NCBI RefSeq assembly: GCF_910591885.1
Contig: NC_063273.1
Coordinates: 186,001 to 250,000, forward strand
DNA length: 64,000 nt
DNA from: Bombus terrestris
Taxonomy: Eukaryota > Arthropoda > Insecta > Hymenoptera > Apidae
Direction: 5' to 3'
Shown piece by piece: positions 38,201-50,330 of the stretch (within the stretch, counting starts at the first letter, position 1; the number at the start of each line of letters is the position of its first letter). Position numbers and translations under genes: made by a program. The notes under the pieces were generated by a model. It was not told where the DNA came from and searched no databases. It worked only from the letters and a program-made list of their open reading frames with translations.

Positions 38201-41200
38201 CCACGTTGTCCCACGTTGTCCCACGTTGTCCCACGGTGTCCAACGATGTCCAACGGTGTCCAACGGTGTCCAACGGTGTCCAACGGAGTCCCACGTTGTC
38301 CCACGTTGTCCCACGTTGTCCCACGTTGTCCCACGTTGTCCCACGATGTCCCACGTTGTCCCACGTTGTCCCACGTTGTCCCACGTGGTCCCACGTTGTC
38401 CCACGTTGTCCCACGGTGTCCAACGATGTCCAACGGTGTCCAGCGATGTCCAACGGTGTCCAGCGATGTCCAACGGTGTCCCACGTTGTCCCACGTTTTC
38501 CCACGTTGTCCCACGTTGTCCCACGGTGTCCAACGATGTCCAACGATGTCCAACGGTGTCCCACGTTGTCCCACGTTGTTCCATGGTTTCCCACGTTGTC
38601 CCACGTTGTCCCACGTTGTCCCACGATGTCCCACGTTGTCCCACGTTGTCCCACGTTGTCCCACGTTGTCCCACGTTGTCCAACGGTGTCCAGCGATGTC
38701 CAACGGTGTCCCACGTTGTCCCACGTTTTCCCACGTTGTCCCACGTTGTCCCACGGTGTCCAACGATGTCCAACGATGTCCAACGGTGTCCCACGTTGTC
38801 CCACGTTGTTCCATGGTTTCCACGTTGTCCCACGTTGTCCCACGTTGTCCCACGGTGTCCAACGATGTCCAACGGTGTCCAACGGTGTCCCACGTTGTCC
38901 CACGTTGTCCCACGTTGTCCCACGTTGTCCCACGTTGTCCCACGTTGTCCCACGATCTCCCACGTTGTCCCACGTTGTCCCACGTTGTCCCACGTTGTCC
39001 TACGTTGTCCCACGTTGTCCCACGTGGTCCCACGTTGTCCCACGTTGTCCCACGGTGTCCAACGATGTCCAACGGTGTCCCACGTTGTCCAACGGTGTCC
39101 CACGTTGTCCCACGTTGTCCCACGTTGTCCCACGTTGTCCCACGATGTCCCAAGTTGTCCCACGTTGTCCCACGTTGTCCCACGTTGTCCCACGGTGTCC
39201 AACGATGTCCAACGGTGTCCAGCGATGTCCAACGGTGTCCCACGTTGTCCCACGTTTTCCCACGTTGTCCCACGTTGTCCCACGGTGTCCAACGATGTCC
39301 AACGATGTCCAACGGTGTCCCACGTTGTCCCACGTTGTTCCATGGTTTCCCACGTTGTCCCACGTTGTCCCACGTTGTCCCACGGTGTCCAACGATGTCC
39401 AACGGTGTCCAACGGTGTCCAACGGTGTCCAACGGTGTCCCACGTTGTCCCACGTTGTCCCACGTTGTCCCACGTTGTCCCACGTTGTCCCACGATGTCC
39501 CACGTTGTCCCACGTTGTCCCACGTTGTCCCACGTTGTCCCACGTGGTCCCACGTTGTCCCACGTTGTCCCACGGTGTCCAACGATGTCCAACGGTGTCC
39601 AGCGATGTCCAACGGTGTCCAGCGATGTCCAACGGTGTCCCACGTTGTCCCACGTTTTCCCACGTTGTCCCACGTTGTCCCACGGTGTCGAACGATGTCC
39701 AACGATGTCCAACGGTGTCCCACGTTGTCCCACGTTGTTCCATGGTTTCCCACGTTGTCCCACGTTGTCCCAAGTTGTCCCACGATGTCCCACGTTGTCC
39801 CACGTTGTTCCATGGTTTCCCACGTTGTCCCACGTTGTCCCACGTTGTCCCACGGTGTCCAACGATGTCCAACGGTGTCCAACGGTGTCCAACGGTGTCC
39901 AACGGTGTCCCACGTTGTCCCACGTTGTCCCACGTTGTCCCACGATGTCCCACGTTGTCCCACGTTGTTCCATGGTTTCCCACGTTGTCCCACGTTGTCC
40001 CACGTTGTCCCACGGTGTCCAACGATGTCCAACGGTGTCCAACGGTGTCCAACGGTGTCCAACGGTGTCCCACGTTGTCCCACGTTGTCCCACGTTGTCC
40101 CACGTTGTCCCACGTTGTCCCACGATGTCCCACGTTGTCCCACGTTGTCCCACGTTGTCCCACGTTGTCCCACGTGGTCCCACGTTGTCCCACGTTGTCC
40201 CACGGTGTCCAACGGTGTCCAACGATGTCCCACGTTGTCCCACGTTGTCCCACGTTGTCCCACGTTGTCCCACGATGTCCCACGTTGTCCCACGTTGTCC
40301 CACGTTGTCCCACGTTGTCCCACGTTGTCCCACGTTGTCCCACGTTGTCCCACGTTGTCCCACGTTGTCCCACGTTGTCCCACGTTGTCCCACGTTGTCC
40401 CACGGTGTCCAACGATGTCCAACGGTGTCCAGCGATGTCCAACGGTGTCCCACGTTGTCCCACGTTTTCCCACGTTGTCCCACGTTGTCCCACGGTGTCC
40501 AACGATGTCCAACGATGTCCAACGGTGTCCCACGTTGTCCCACGTTGTTCCATGGTTTCCCACGTTGTCCCACGTTGTCCCACGTTGTCCCACGGTGTCC
40601 AACGATGTCCAACGGTGTCCAACGGTGTCCAACGGTGTCCCACGTTGTCCCACGTTGTCCCACGTTGTCCCACGTTGTCCCACGTTGTCCCACGATGTCC
40701 CACGTTGTCCCACGTTGTCCCACGTTGTCCCACGTTGTCCCACGTGGTCCCACGTTGTCCCACGGTGTCCAACGATGTCCAACGGTGTCCCACGTTGTCC
40801 AACGGTGTCCCACGTTGTCCCACGTTGTCCCACGTTGTCCCACGTTGTCCCACGATGTCCCACGTTGTCCCACGTTGTCCCACGTTGTCCCACGTTGTCC
40901 CACGTTGTCCCACGTTGTCCCACGTTGTCCCACGTTGTCCCACGTTGTCCCACGTTGTCCCACGTTGTCCCACGTTGTCCCACGTTGTCCCACGTTGTCC
41001 CACGTTGTCCCACGTTGTCCCACGATGTCCCACGTTGTCCCACGTTGTCCCACGTTGTCCCACGTTGTCCCACGTTGTCCCGCGTTGTCCCACGATGTCC
41101 CACGTTGTCCCACGTTGTCCCACGTTGTCCCACGTTGTCCCACGTTGTCCCACGTGGTCCCACGTTGTCCCACGTTGTCCCACGTTGTCCCACGTTGTCC

Positions 41201-42790
41201 CACGTTGTCCCACGTTGTCCCACGTTGTCCCACGTTGTCCCACGTTGTCCCACGTTGTCCCACGTTGTCCCACGTGGTCCCACGTTGTCCCACGGTGTCC
41301 AACGATGTCCAACGGTGTCCCACGTTGTCCAACGGTGTCCCACGTTGTCCCACGTTGTCCCACGTTGTCCCACGTGGTCCCACGTTGTCCCACGGTGTCC
41401 AACGATGTCCAACGGTGTCCCACGTTGTCCAACGGTGTCCCACGTTGTCCCACGTTGTCCCACGTTGTCCCACGTTGTCCCACGATGTCCCACGTTGTCC
41501 CACGTTGTCCCACGTTGTCCCACGTTGTCCCACGTTGTCCCACGGTGTCCAACGATGTCCAACGATGTCCAACGGTGTCCCACGTTGTCCCACGTTGTTC
41601 CATGGTTTCCCACGTTGTCCCACGTTGTCCCACGGTGTCCAACGATGTCCAACGGTGTCCAACGGTGTCCAACGGTGTCCCACGTTGTCCCACGTTGTCC
41701 CACGTTGTCCCACGTTGTCCCACGTTGTCCCACGATGTCCCACGTTGTCCCACGTTGTCCCACGTTGTCCCACGTTGTCCCACGTGGTCCCACGTTGTCC
41801 CACGGTGTCCAACGATGTCCAACGGTGTCCCACGTTGTCCAACGGTGTCCCACGTTGTCCCACGTTGTCCCACGTTGTCCCACGTTGTCCCACGATGTCC
41901 CACGTTGTCCCACGTTGTCCCACGTTGTCCCACGTTGTCCCACGTTGTCCCACGTTGTCCCACGTTGTCCCACGTTGTCCCACGTTGTCCCACGTTGTCC
42001 CACGTTGTCCCACGGTGTCCAACGGTGTCCAACGATGTCCCACGTTGTCCCACGTTGTCCCACGTTGTCCCACGTTGTCCCACGATGTCCCACGTTGTCC
42101 CACGTTGTCCCACGTTGTCCCACGTTGTCCCACGTTGTCCCACGTTGTCCCACGTTGTCCCACGTTGTCCCACGTTGTCCCACGTTGTCCCACGGTGTCC
42201 AACGATGTCCAACGGTGTCCAGCGATGTCCAACGGTGTCCCACGTTGTCCCACGTTTTCCCACGTTGTCCCACGTTGTCCCACGTTGTCCCACGTTGTCC
42301 CACGTTGTCCCACGTTGTCCCACGTTGTCCCACGTTGTCCCACGGTGTCCAACGATGTCCAACGGTGTCCAGCGATGTCCAACGGTGTCCCACGTTGTCC
42401 CACGTTTTCCCACGTTGTCCCACGTTGTCCCACGGTGTCCAAAGATGTCCAACGATGTCCAACGGTGTCCCACGTTGTCCCACGTTGTTCCATGGTTTCC
42501 CACGTTGTCCCACGTTGTCCCACGTTGTCCCACGGTGTCCAACGGTGTCCAACGGTGTCCAACGGTGTCCAACGGTGTCCCACGTTGTCCCACGTTGTCC
42601 CACGTTGTCCCACGTTGTCCCACGTTGTCCCACGTTGTCCCACGTTGTCCCACGATGTCCCACGTTGTCCCACGTTGTCCCACGTTGTCCCACGTTGTCC
42701 CACGTTGTCCCACGTTGTCCCACGTTGTCCCACGTTGTCCCACGTTGTCCCACGTTGTCCCACGTTGTCCCACGTTGTCCCACGTTGACC
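38200..42790. repeat. long block repeated at 52.6-56.9 kb, copy 1
   Basis: Collinear with the second copy over about 4.3 kb with several indels: the offset is 14,399 before the 9-base unit at 38,821, 14,390 after it, about 15,030 after the 640-base duplication in copy 2, and about 14,070 by the rare CAAAGATGTC (42,440/56,510). Landmarks are CCACGATCTC (38,950/53,340) and CCAAGTTGTC (39,150/53,540). The double-dyad segment at 39.6-39.8 kb matches 54.6-54.8 kb. A CCGCGTTGTC unit is at 41,080 and a unit reading TTGAC at 42,784-42,789 ends the block. Confidence 0.8.
38821..38829. other. 9-base unit: one C lost, array phase shifts by 1
   Basis: After CCATGGTTTC at 38,811-38,820 the next unit reads CACGTTGTC, one C short of the consensus. 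All later units start one base earlier in the decade frame. The copy at 53.2 kb has only two full type 1 units at this place and no 9-base unit, so the change is private to this copy or is a consensus error in a CCC run. Confidence 0.9.
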
Positions 42791-43497
42791 AACGGTGTCC
42801 CACGGTGTCCAACGGTGTCCCACGTTGTCCCACGTTGTCCCACGTTGTCCCACGTTGTCCCACGTTTTCCCACGGTGTCCAACGGTGTCCAACGGTGTCC
42901 CACGATGTCCACCGATGTCCAACGGTGTCCAACGGTGTCCAACGGTGTCCAACGGTGTCCAACGATGTCCAACGATGTCCAACGATGTCCAACGGTGTCC
43001 AACGATGTCCAACGATGTCCAACGGTGTCCCACGATGTCCAACGATGTCCAACGATGTCCAACGGTGTCCAACGGTGTCCCACGTTGTCCCACGTTGTCC
43101 CACGTTGTCCCACGGTGTCCAACGATGTCCAACGGTGTCCAACGGTGTCCAACGGTGTCCAACGATGTCCAACGATGTCCAACGATGTCCAACGGTGTCC
43201 AACGATGTCCAACGATGTCCAACGGTGTCCCACGATGTCCAACGATGTCCCACGGTGTCCAACGGTGTCCAACGATGTCCAACGGTGTCCAACGGTGTCC
43301 CACGATGTCCACCGATGTCCAACGATGTCCAACGGTGTCCCACGTTGTCCAACGGTGTCCCACGTTGTCCCACGTTGTCCCACGTTGTCCCACGTTGTCC
43401 CACGTTGTCCCACGATGTCCCACGTTGTCCCACGTTGTCCCACGTTGTCCCACGTTGTCCCACGTTGTCCCACGGTGTCCAACGATGTCCAACGATG

Positions 43498-43501
43498 TAA
43501 A
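43498..43501. other. CC to A at a unit junction: net loss of one base
   Basis: The expected junction between a type 3 and a type 4 unit (GTCCAACG) reads GTAAACG. This is a C-to-A change plus one lost base and creates TAA at 43,498-43,500. It shifts the array phase by one. Confidence 0.88.
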
Positions 43502-44677
43502 CGGTGTCCCACGTTGTCCCACGTTGTTCCATGGTTTCCCACGTTGTCCCACGTTGTCCCACGTTGTCCCACGTTGTCCCACGTTGTCCCACGGTGTCCA
43601 ACGATGTCCAACGGTGTCCAACGGTGTCCCACGGTGTCCAACGGTGTCCAACGATGTCCAACGGTGTCCAACGGTGTCCCACGATGTCCACCGATGTCCA
43701 ACGGTGTCCAACGGTGTCCAACGGTGTTCAACGGTGTCCAACGATGTCCAACGATGTCCAACGATGTCCAACGGTGTCCAACGGTGTCCAACGATGTCCA
43801 ACGGTGTCCCACGATGTCCAACGATGTCCAACGATGTCCAACGGTGTCCCACGTTGTCCCACGTTGTCCCACGTTGTCCCACGTTGTCCAACGGTGTCCC
43901 ACGGTGTCCAACGGTGTCCCACGTTGTCCCACGTTGTCCCACGTTGTCCCACGTTGTCCCACGTTGTCCCACGTTGTCCCACGTTTTCCCACGGTGTCCA
44001 ACGGTGTCCAACGATGTCCAACGGTGTCCAACGGTGTCCCACGATGTCCACCGATGTCCAACGGTGTCCAACGGTGTCCAACGGTGTCCAACGGTGTCCA
44101 ACGATGTCCAACGATGTCCAACGATGTCCAACGGTGTCCAACGATGTCCAACGATGTCCAACGGTGTCCCACGATGTCCAACGATGTCCAACGATGTCCA
44201 ACGGTGTCCAACGGTGTCCCACGTTGTCCCACGTTGTCCCACGTTGTCCCACGTTGTCCCACGATGTCCCACGTTGTCCCACGTTGTCCCACGTTGTCCC
44301 ACGTTGTCCCACGTTGTCCCACGTTGTCCCACGTTGTCCCACGGTGTCCAACGGTGTCTAACGGTGTCCCACGGTGTCCAACGGTGTCCCACGTTGTCCC
44401 ACGTTGTCCCACGTTGTCCCACGTTGTCCCACGTTGTCCAACGATGTCCAACGGTGTCCCACGTTGTCCCACGTTGTCCCACGTTGTCCCACGTTGTCCC
44501 ACGTTGTCCCACGTTGTCCCACGTTGTCCCACGGTGTCCAACGATGTCCAACGATGTCCAACGGTGTCCCACGTTGTCCCACGTTGTTCCATGGTTTCCC
44601 ACGTTGTCCCACGTTGTCCCACGTTGTCCCACGTTGTCCCACGTTGTCCCACGGTGTCCAACGATGTCCAACGGTGT

Positions 44678-44679
44678 AA
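44678..44679. other. CC to AA at a unit junction
   Basis: A type 4 unit ends GTAA AACG where GTCC AACG is expected. Both bases that normally join the units are replaced, without a length change. Confidence 0.88.
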
Positions 44680-45058
44680 AACGGTGTCCCACGGTGTCCA
44701 ACGGTGTCCCACGTTGTCCCACGTTGTCCCACGTTGTCCCACGTTGTCCCACGTTGTCCAACGGTGTCCCACGGTGTCCAACGGTGTCCCACGTTGTCCC
44801 ACGTTGTCCCACGTTGTCCCACGTTGTCCCACGTTGTCCCACGTTGTCCCACGTTGTCCCACGGTGTCCAACGGTGTCCAACGATGTCCAACGGTGTCCA
44901 ACGGTGTCCCACGATGTCCACCGATGTCCAACGGTGTCCAACGGTGTCCAACGGTGTCCAACGGTGTCCAACGATGTCCAACGATGTCCAACGATGTCCA
45001 ACGGTGTCCAACGGTGTCCAACGATGTCCAACGGTGTCCCACGATGTCCAACGATGTC

Positions 45059-45060
45059 GA
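45059..45060. other. C to GA at a unit junction: net gain of one base
   Basis: The junction reads GTCGAAACG where GTCCAACG is expected. The extra base reverses the phase shift introduced at 43,499. Confidence 0.88.
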
Positions 45061-45788
45061 AACGATGTCCAACGGTGTCCCACGTTGTCCCACGTTGTCC
45101 CACGTTGTCCCACGGTGTCCAACGATGTCCAACGGTGTCCCACGTTGTCCCACGTTGTCCCACGTTGTCCCACGTTGTCCCACGTTGTTCCATGGTTTCC
45201 CACGTTGTCCCACGTTGTCCCACGTTGTCCCACGGTGTCCAACGATGTCCAACGGTGTCCCACGTTGTCCCACGTTGTCCCACGTTGTCCCACGTTGTCC
45301 CACGATGTCCCACGTTGTCCCACGTTGTCCCACGTTGTCCCACGTTGTCCCACGTTGTCCCACGTTGTCCCACGTTGTCCCACGTTGTCCCACGGTGTCC
45401 AACGATGTCCAACGGTGTCCAACGATGTCCAACGGTGTCCCACGATGTCCAACGATGTCCAACGATGTCCAACGGTGTCCAACGGTGTCCCACGTTGTCC
45501 CACGATGTCCCACGTTGTCCCACGTTGTCCCACGTTGTCCCACGTTGTCCCACGTTGTCCCACGTTGTCCCACGTTGTCCCACGTTGTCCAACGATGTCC
45601 AACGGTGTCCCACGTTGTCCCACGTTGTCCCACGTTGTCCCACGTTGTCCCACGTTGTCCCACGTTGTCCAACGATGTCCAACGGTGTCCCACGTTGTCC
45701 CACGTTGTTCCATGGTTTCCCACGTTGTCCCACGTTGTCCCACGTTGTCCCACGGTGTCCAACGGTGTCCAACGGTGTCCAGCGGTGT

Positions 45789-45810
45789 CAAACGATGTCC
45801 CACGTTGTAA
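45789..45810. other. two more junction changes: C to A at 45,790 and CC to AA at 45,809-45,810
   Basis: Within 20 bases, one junction reads GTCAAACG and the next but one reads GTAACACG. Between them is a normal type 3 unit. Together with the three events upstream, five unusual junctions fall in 2.3 kb. Confidence 0.88.
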
Positions 45811-47049
45811 CACGTTGTCCCACGTTGTCCCACGGTGTCCAACGATGTCCAACGGTGTCCCACGTTGTCCCACGTTGTCCCACGTTTTCCCACGTTGTCC
45901 CACGTTGTTCCATGGTTTCCCACGTTGTCCCACGTTGTCCCACGTTGTCCCACGGTGTCCAACGATGTCCAACGGTGTCCAACGGTGTCCCACGGTGTCC
46001 AACGGTGTCCCACGTTGTCCCACGTTGTCCCACGTTGTCCCACGTTGTCCCACGTTGTCCAACGGTGTCCCACGGTGTCCAACGGTGTCCCACGTTGTCC
46101 CACGTTGTCCCACGTTGTCCCACGTTGTCCCACGTTGTCCCACGTTGTCCCACGTTGTCCCACGTTGTCCCACGTTGTCCCACGTTGTCCAACGGTGTCC
46201 CACGGTGTCCAACGGTGTCCCACGTTGTCCCACGTTGTCCCACGTTGTCCCACGGTGTCCAACGATGTCCAACGGTGTCCCACGTTGTCCCACGTTGTCC
46301 CACGTTGTCCCACGTTGTCCCACGTTGTTCCATGGTTTCCCACGTTGTCCCACGTTGTCCCACGTTGTCCCACGGTGTCCAACGATGTCCAACGGTGTCC
46401 AACGGTGTCCCACGGTGTCCAACGGTGTCCCACGTTGTCCCACGTTGTCCCACGTTGTCCCACGTTGTCCCACGTTGTCCAACGGTGTCCCACGGTGTCC
46501 AACGGTGTCCCACGTTGTCCCACGTTGTCCCACGTTGTCCCACGTTGTCCCACGTTGTCCCACGTTGTCCCACGTTTTCCCACGGTGTCCAACGGTGTCC
46601 AACGATGTCCAACGGTGTCCAACGGTGTCCCACGATGTCCACCGATGTCCAACGATGTCCAACGATGTCCAACGGTGTCCAACGGTGTCCTACGTTGTCC
46701 CACGTTGTCCCACGTTGTCCCACGTTGTCCCACGATGTCCCACGTTGTCCCACGTTGTCCCACGTTGTCCCACGTTGTCCCACGTTGTCCCACGTTGTCC
46801 CACGTTGTCCCACGGTGTCCAACGGTGTCTAACGGTGTCCCACGGTGTCCAACGGTGTCCCACGTTGTCCCACGTTGTCCCACGTTGTCCCACGTTGTCC
46901 CACGTTGTCCAACGATGTCCAACGGTGTCCCACGTTGTCCCACGTTGTCCCACGTTGTCCCACGTTGTCCCACGTTGTTCCATGGTTTCCCACGTTGTCC
47001 CACGTTGTCCCACGTTGTCCCACGGTGTCCAACGATGTCCAACGGTGTC

Positions 47050-49990
47050 CAACGGTGTCCCACGATGTCCACCGATGTCCAACGATGTCCAACGGTGTCC
47101 CACGATGTCCAACGGTGTCCAACGGTGTCCCACGTTGTCCCACGTTGTCCCACGTTGTCCCACGGTGTCCAACGATGTCCAACGGTGTCCCACGTTGTCC
47201 AACGGTGTCCCACGTTGTCCCACGTTGTCCCACGTTGTCCCACGTTGTCCCACGTTGTCCCACGATGTCCCACGTTGTCCCACGTTGTCCCACGTTGTCC
47301 CACGTTGTCCCACGTTGTCCCACGGTGTCCAACGATGTCCAACGGTGTCCAACGATGTCCAACGGTGTCCCACGATGTCCAACGATGTCCAACGATGTCC
47401 AACGGTGTCCAACGGTGTCCCACGTTGTCCCACGTTGTCCCACGTTGTCCCACGGTGTCCAACGATGTCCAACGATGTCCAACGGTGTCCCACGTTGTCC
47501 CACGTTGTTCCATGGTTTCCCACGTTGTCCCACGTTGTCCCACGTTGTCCCACGTTGTCCCACGTTGTCCCACGGTGTCCAACGATGTCCAACGGTGTCC
47601 AACGGTGTCCCACGGTGTCCAACGGTGTCCCACGTTGTCCCACGTTGTCCCACGTTGTCCCACGTTGTCCCACGTTGTCCAACGGTGTCCCACGGTGTCC
47701 AACGGTGTCCCACGTTGTCCCACGTTGTCCCACGTTGTCCCACGTTGTCCCACGTTGTCCCACGTTGTCCCACGTTGTCCCACGGTGTCCAACGGTGTCC
47801 AACGATGTCCAACGATGTCCAACGGTGTCCCACGATGTCCACCGATGTCCAACGGTGTCCAACGGTGTCCAACGGTGTCCAACGGTGTCCAACGATGTCC
47901 AACGATGTCCAACGATGTCCAACGGTGTCCAACGGTGTCCAACGATGTCCAACGGTGTCCCACGATGTCCAACGATGTCCAACGATGTCCAACGGTGTCC
48001 CACGTTGTCCCACGTTGTCCCACGTTGTCCCACGGTGTCCAACGATGTCCAACGTTGTCCCACGTTGTCCCACGTTGTCCCACGTTGTCCCACGTTGTCC
48101 CACGTTGTTCCATGGTTTCCCACGTTGTCCCACGTTGTCCCACGTTGTCCCACGGTGTCCAACGATGTCCATCGGTGTCCCACGTTGTCCCACGTTGTCC
48201 CACGTTGTCCCACGTTGTCCCACGATGTCCCACGTTGTCCCACGTTGTCCCACGTTGTCCCACGTTGTCCCACGTTGTCCCACGTTGTCCCACGTTGTCC
48301 CACGTTGTCCCACGGTGTCCAACGATGTCCAACGGTGTCCAACGATGTCCAACGGTGTCCCACGATGTCCAACGATGTCCAACGATGTCCAACGGTGTCC
48401 AACGGTGTCCCACGTTGTCCCACGTTGTCCCACGTTGTCCCACGGTGTCCAACGATGTCCAACGGTGTCCCACGTTGTCCAACGGTGTCCCACGTTGTCC
48501 CACGTTGTCCCACGTTGTCCCACGTTGTCCCACGTTGTCCCACGTTGTCCCACGTTGTCCCACGTTGTCCCACGTTGTCCCACGTTGTCCCACGTTGTCC
48601 CACGTTGTCCCACGTTGTCCCACGGTGTCCAACGATGTCCAACGGTGTCTAACGGTGTCCCACGGTGTCCAACGGTGTCCCACGTTGTCCCACGTTGTCC
48701 CACGTTGTCCCACGTTGTCCCACGTTGTCCCACGTTGTCCCACGTTGTCCAACGATGTCCAACGGTGTCCCACGTTGTCCCACGTTGTCCCACGTTGTCC
48801 CACGTTGTCCCACGTTGTTCCATGGTTTCCCACGTTGTCCCACGTTGTCCCACGTTGTCCCACGGTGTCCAACGATGTCCAACGGTGTCCAACGGTGTCC
48901 AACGGTGTCCAACGATGTCCAACGATGTCCAACGATGTCCAACGGTGTCCAACGATGTCCAACGATGTCCAACGGTGTCCCACGATGTCCAACGATGTCC
49001 CACGGTGTCCAACGGTGTCCAACGATGTCCAACGGTGTCCAACGGTGTCCCACGATGTCCACCGATGTCCAACGATGTCCAACGGTGTCCCACGTTGTCC
49101 AACGGTGTCCCACGTTGTCCCACGTTGTCCCACGTTGTCCCACGTTGTCCCACGTTGTCCCACGATGTCCCACGTTGTCCCACGTTGTCCCACGTTGTCC
49201 CACGTTGTCCCACGTTGTCCCACGTTGTCCCACGTTGTCCCACGGTGTCCAACGATGTCCAACGGTGTCCAACGGTGTCCAACGGTGTCCAACGGTGTCC
49301 CACGTTGTCCCACGTTGTCCCACGTTGTCCCACGTTGTCCCACGTTGTCCCACGGTGTCCAACGATGTCCAACGGTGTCCAACGGTGTCCAACGGTGTCC
49401 AACGGTGTCCCACGTTGTCCCACGTTGTCCCACGTTGTCCCACGTTGTCCCACGTTGTCCCACGATGTCCCACGTTGTCCCACGTTGTCCCACGTTGTCC
49501 CACGTTGTCCCACGTGGTCCCACGTTGTCCCACGTTGTCCCACGGTGTCCAACGATGTCCAACGGTGTCCAGCGATGTCCAACGGTGTCCAGCGATGTCC
49601 AACGGTGTCCCACGTTGTCCCACGTTTTCCCACGTTGTCCCACGTTGTCCCACGGTGTCCAACGATGTCCAACGATGTCCAACGGTGTCCCACGTTGTCC
49701 CACGTTGTTCCATGGTTTCCCACGTTGTCCCACGTTGTCCCACGTTGTCCCACGATGTCCCACGTTGTCCCACGTTGTCCCACGTTGTCCCACGTTGTCC
49801 CACGTTGTCCAACGGTGTCCAGCGATGTCCAACGGTGTCCCACGTTGTCCCACGTTTTCCCACGTTGTCCCACGTTGTCCCACGGTGTCCAACGATGTCC
49901 AACGATGTCCAACGGTGTCCCACGTTGTCCCACGTTGTTCCATGGTTTCCCACGTTGTCCCACGTTGTCCCACGGTGTCCAACGATGTCC
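47050..49990. repeat. 2.9-kb block repeated at 50.33-53.26 kb, copy 1
   Basis: The block matches copy 2 at an offset of 3,280, and 3,270 after about 49,350 where one unit differs. Shared landmarks are the type 5 unit at 47,100/50,380, CATCGGTGTC at 48,170/51,450, type 12 at 48,650/51,930, the dyads at 48,820/52,100 and 49,940/53,210 and type 11 at 49,510/52,780. Very few unit substitutions separate the copies. Confidence 0.9.
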
Positions 49991-50330
49991 CACGTTGTCC
50001 CACGTTGTCCCACGTTGTCCCACGTTGTCCCACGTTGTCCAACGATGTCCAACGGTGTCCCACGTTGTCCCACGTTGTCCCACGTTGTCCCACGTTGTCC
50101 CACGTTGTTCCATGGTTTCCCACGTTGTCCCACGTTGTCCCACGTTGTCCCACGGTGTCCAACGATGTCCAACGGTGTCCAACGGTGTCCAACGGTGTCC
50201 AACGATGTCCAACGATGTCCAACGATGTCCAACGGTGTCCAACGATGTCCAACGATGTCCAACGGTGTCCCACGATGTCCAACGATGTCCCACGGTGTCC
50301 AACGGTGTCCAACGATGTCCAACGGTGTCC
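49991..50330. repeat. spacer between the two 2.9-kb copies
   Basis: The spacer is also satellite. It holds a dyad at 50,110 and most of one copy of conserved word 1, which runs into the second block. The matching place before copy 1 (46.85-47.05 kb) has a shortened version of the word. Confidence 0.7.

Larger units (their letters stand above)
24481..46699. repeat. rare C-to-T units CTACGTTGTC and TCACGTTGTC
   Basis: CTACGTTGTC occurs at 24481, 31631, 39000 and 46690; TCACGTTGTC at 24631, 28631 and 31781. The pairs at 24.5-24.6 and 31.6-31.8 kb are kept by the 7.1-kb duplication. Each adds a stop trinucleotide on the - strand, which explains the ends of several stop-free frames there. Confidence 0.88.
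42860..47040. repeat. types 3, 4, 10 and 12 domain carrying most phase anomalies
   Basis: Type 10 units lie at about 42,910, 43,310, 43,690, 44,050, 44,920 and 46,640, and type 12 at 44,359 and 46,830. Two phase-changing events and three further junction substitutions fall between 43,498 and 45,810. The parts around 43.98-44.36 kb and 46.57-46.83 kb resemble the ends of the 27.9-28.24 kb and 62.70-63.08 kb blocks, with type 7 leading to type 12 within 260-380 bases. Confidence 0.7.
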
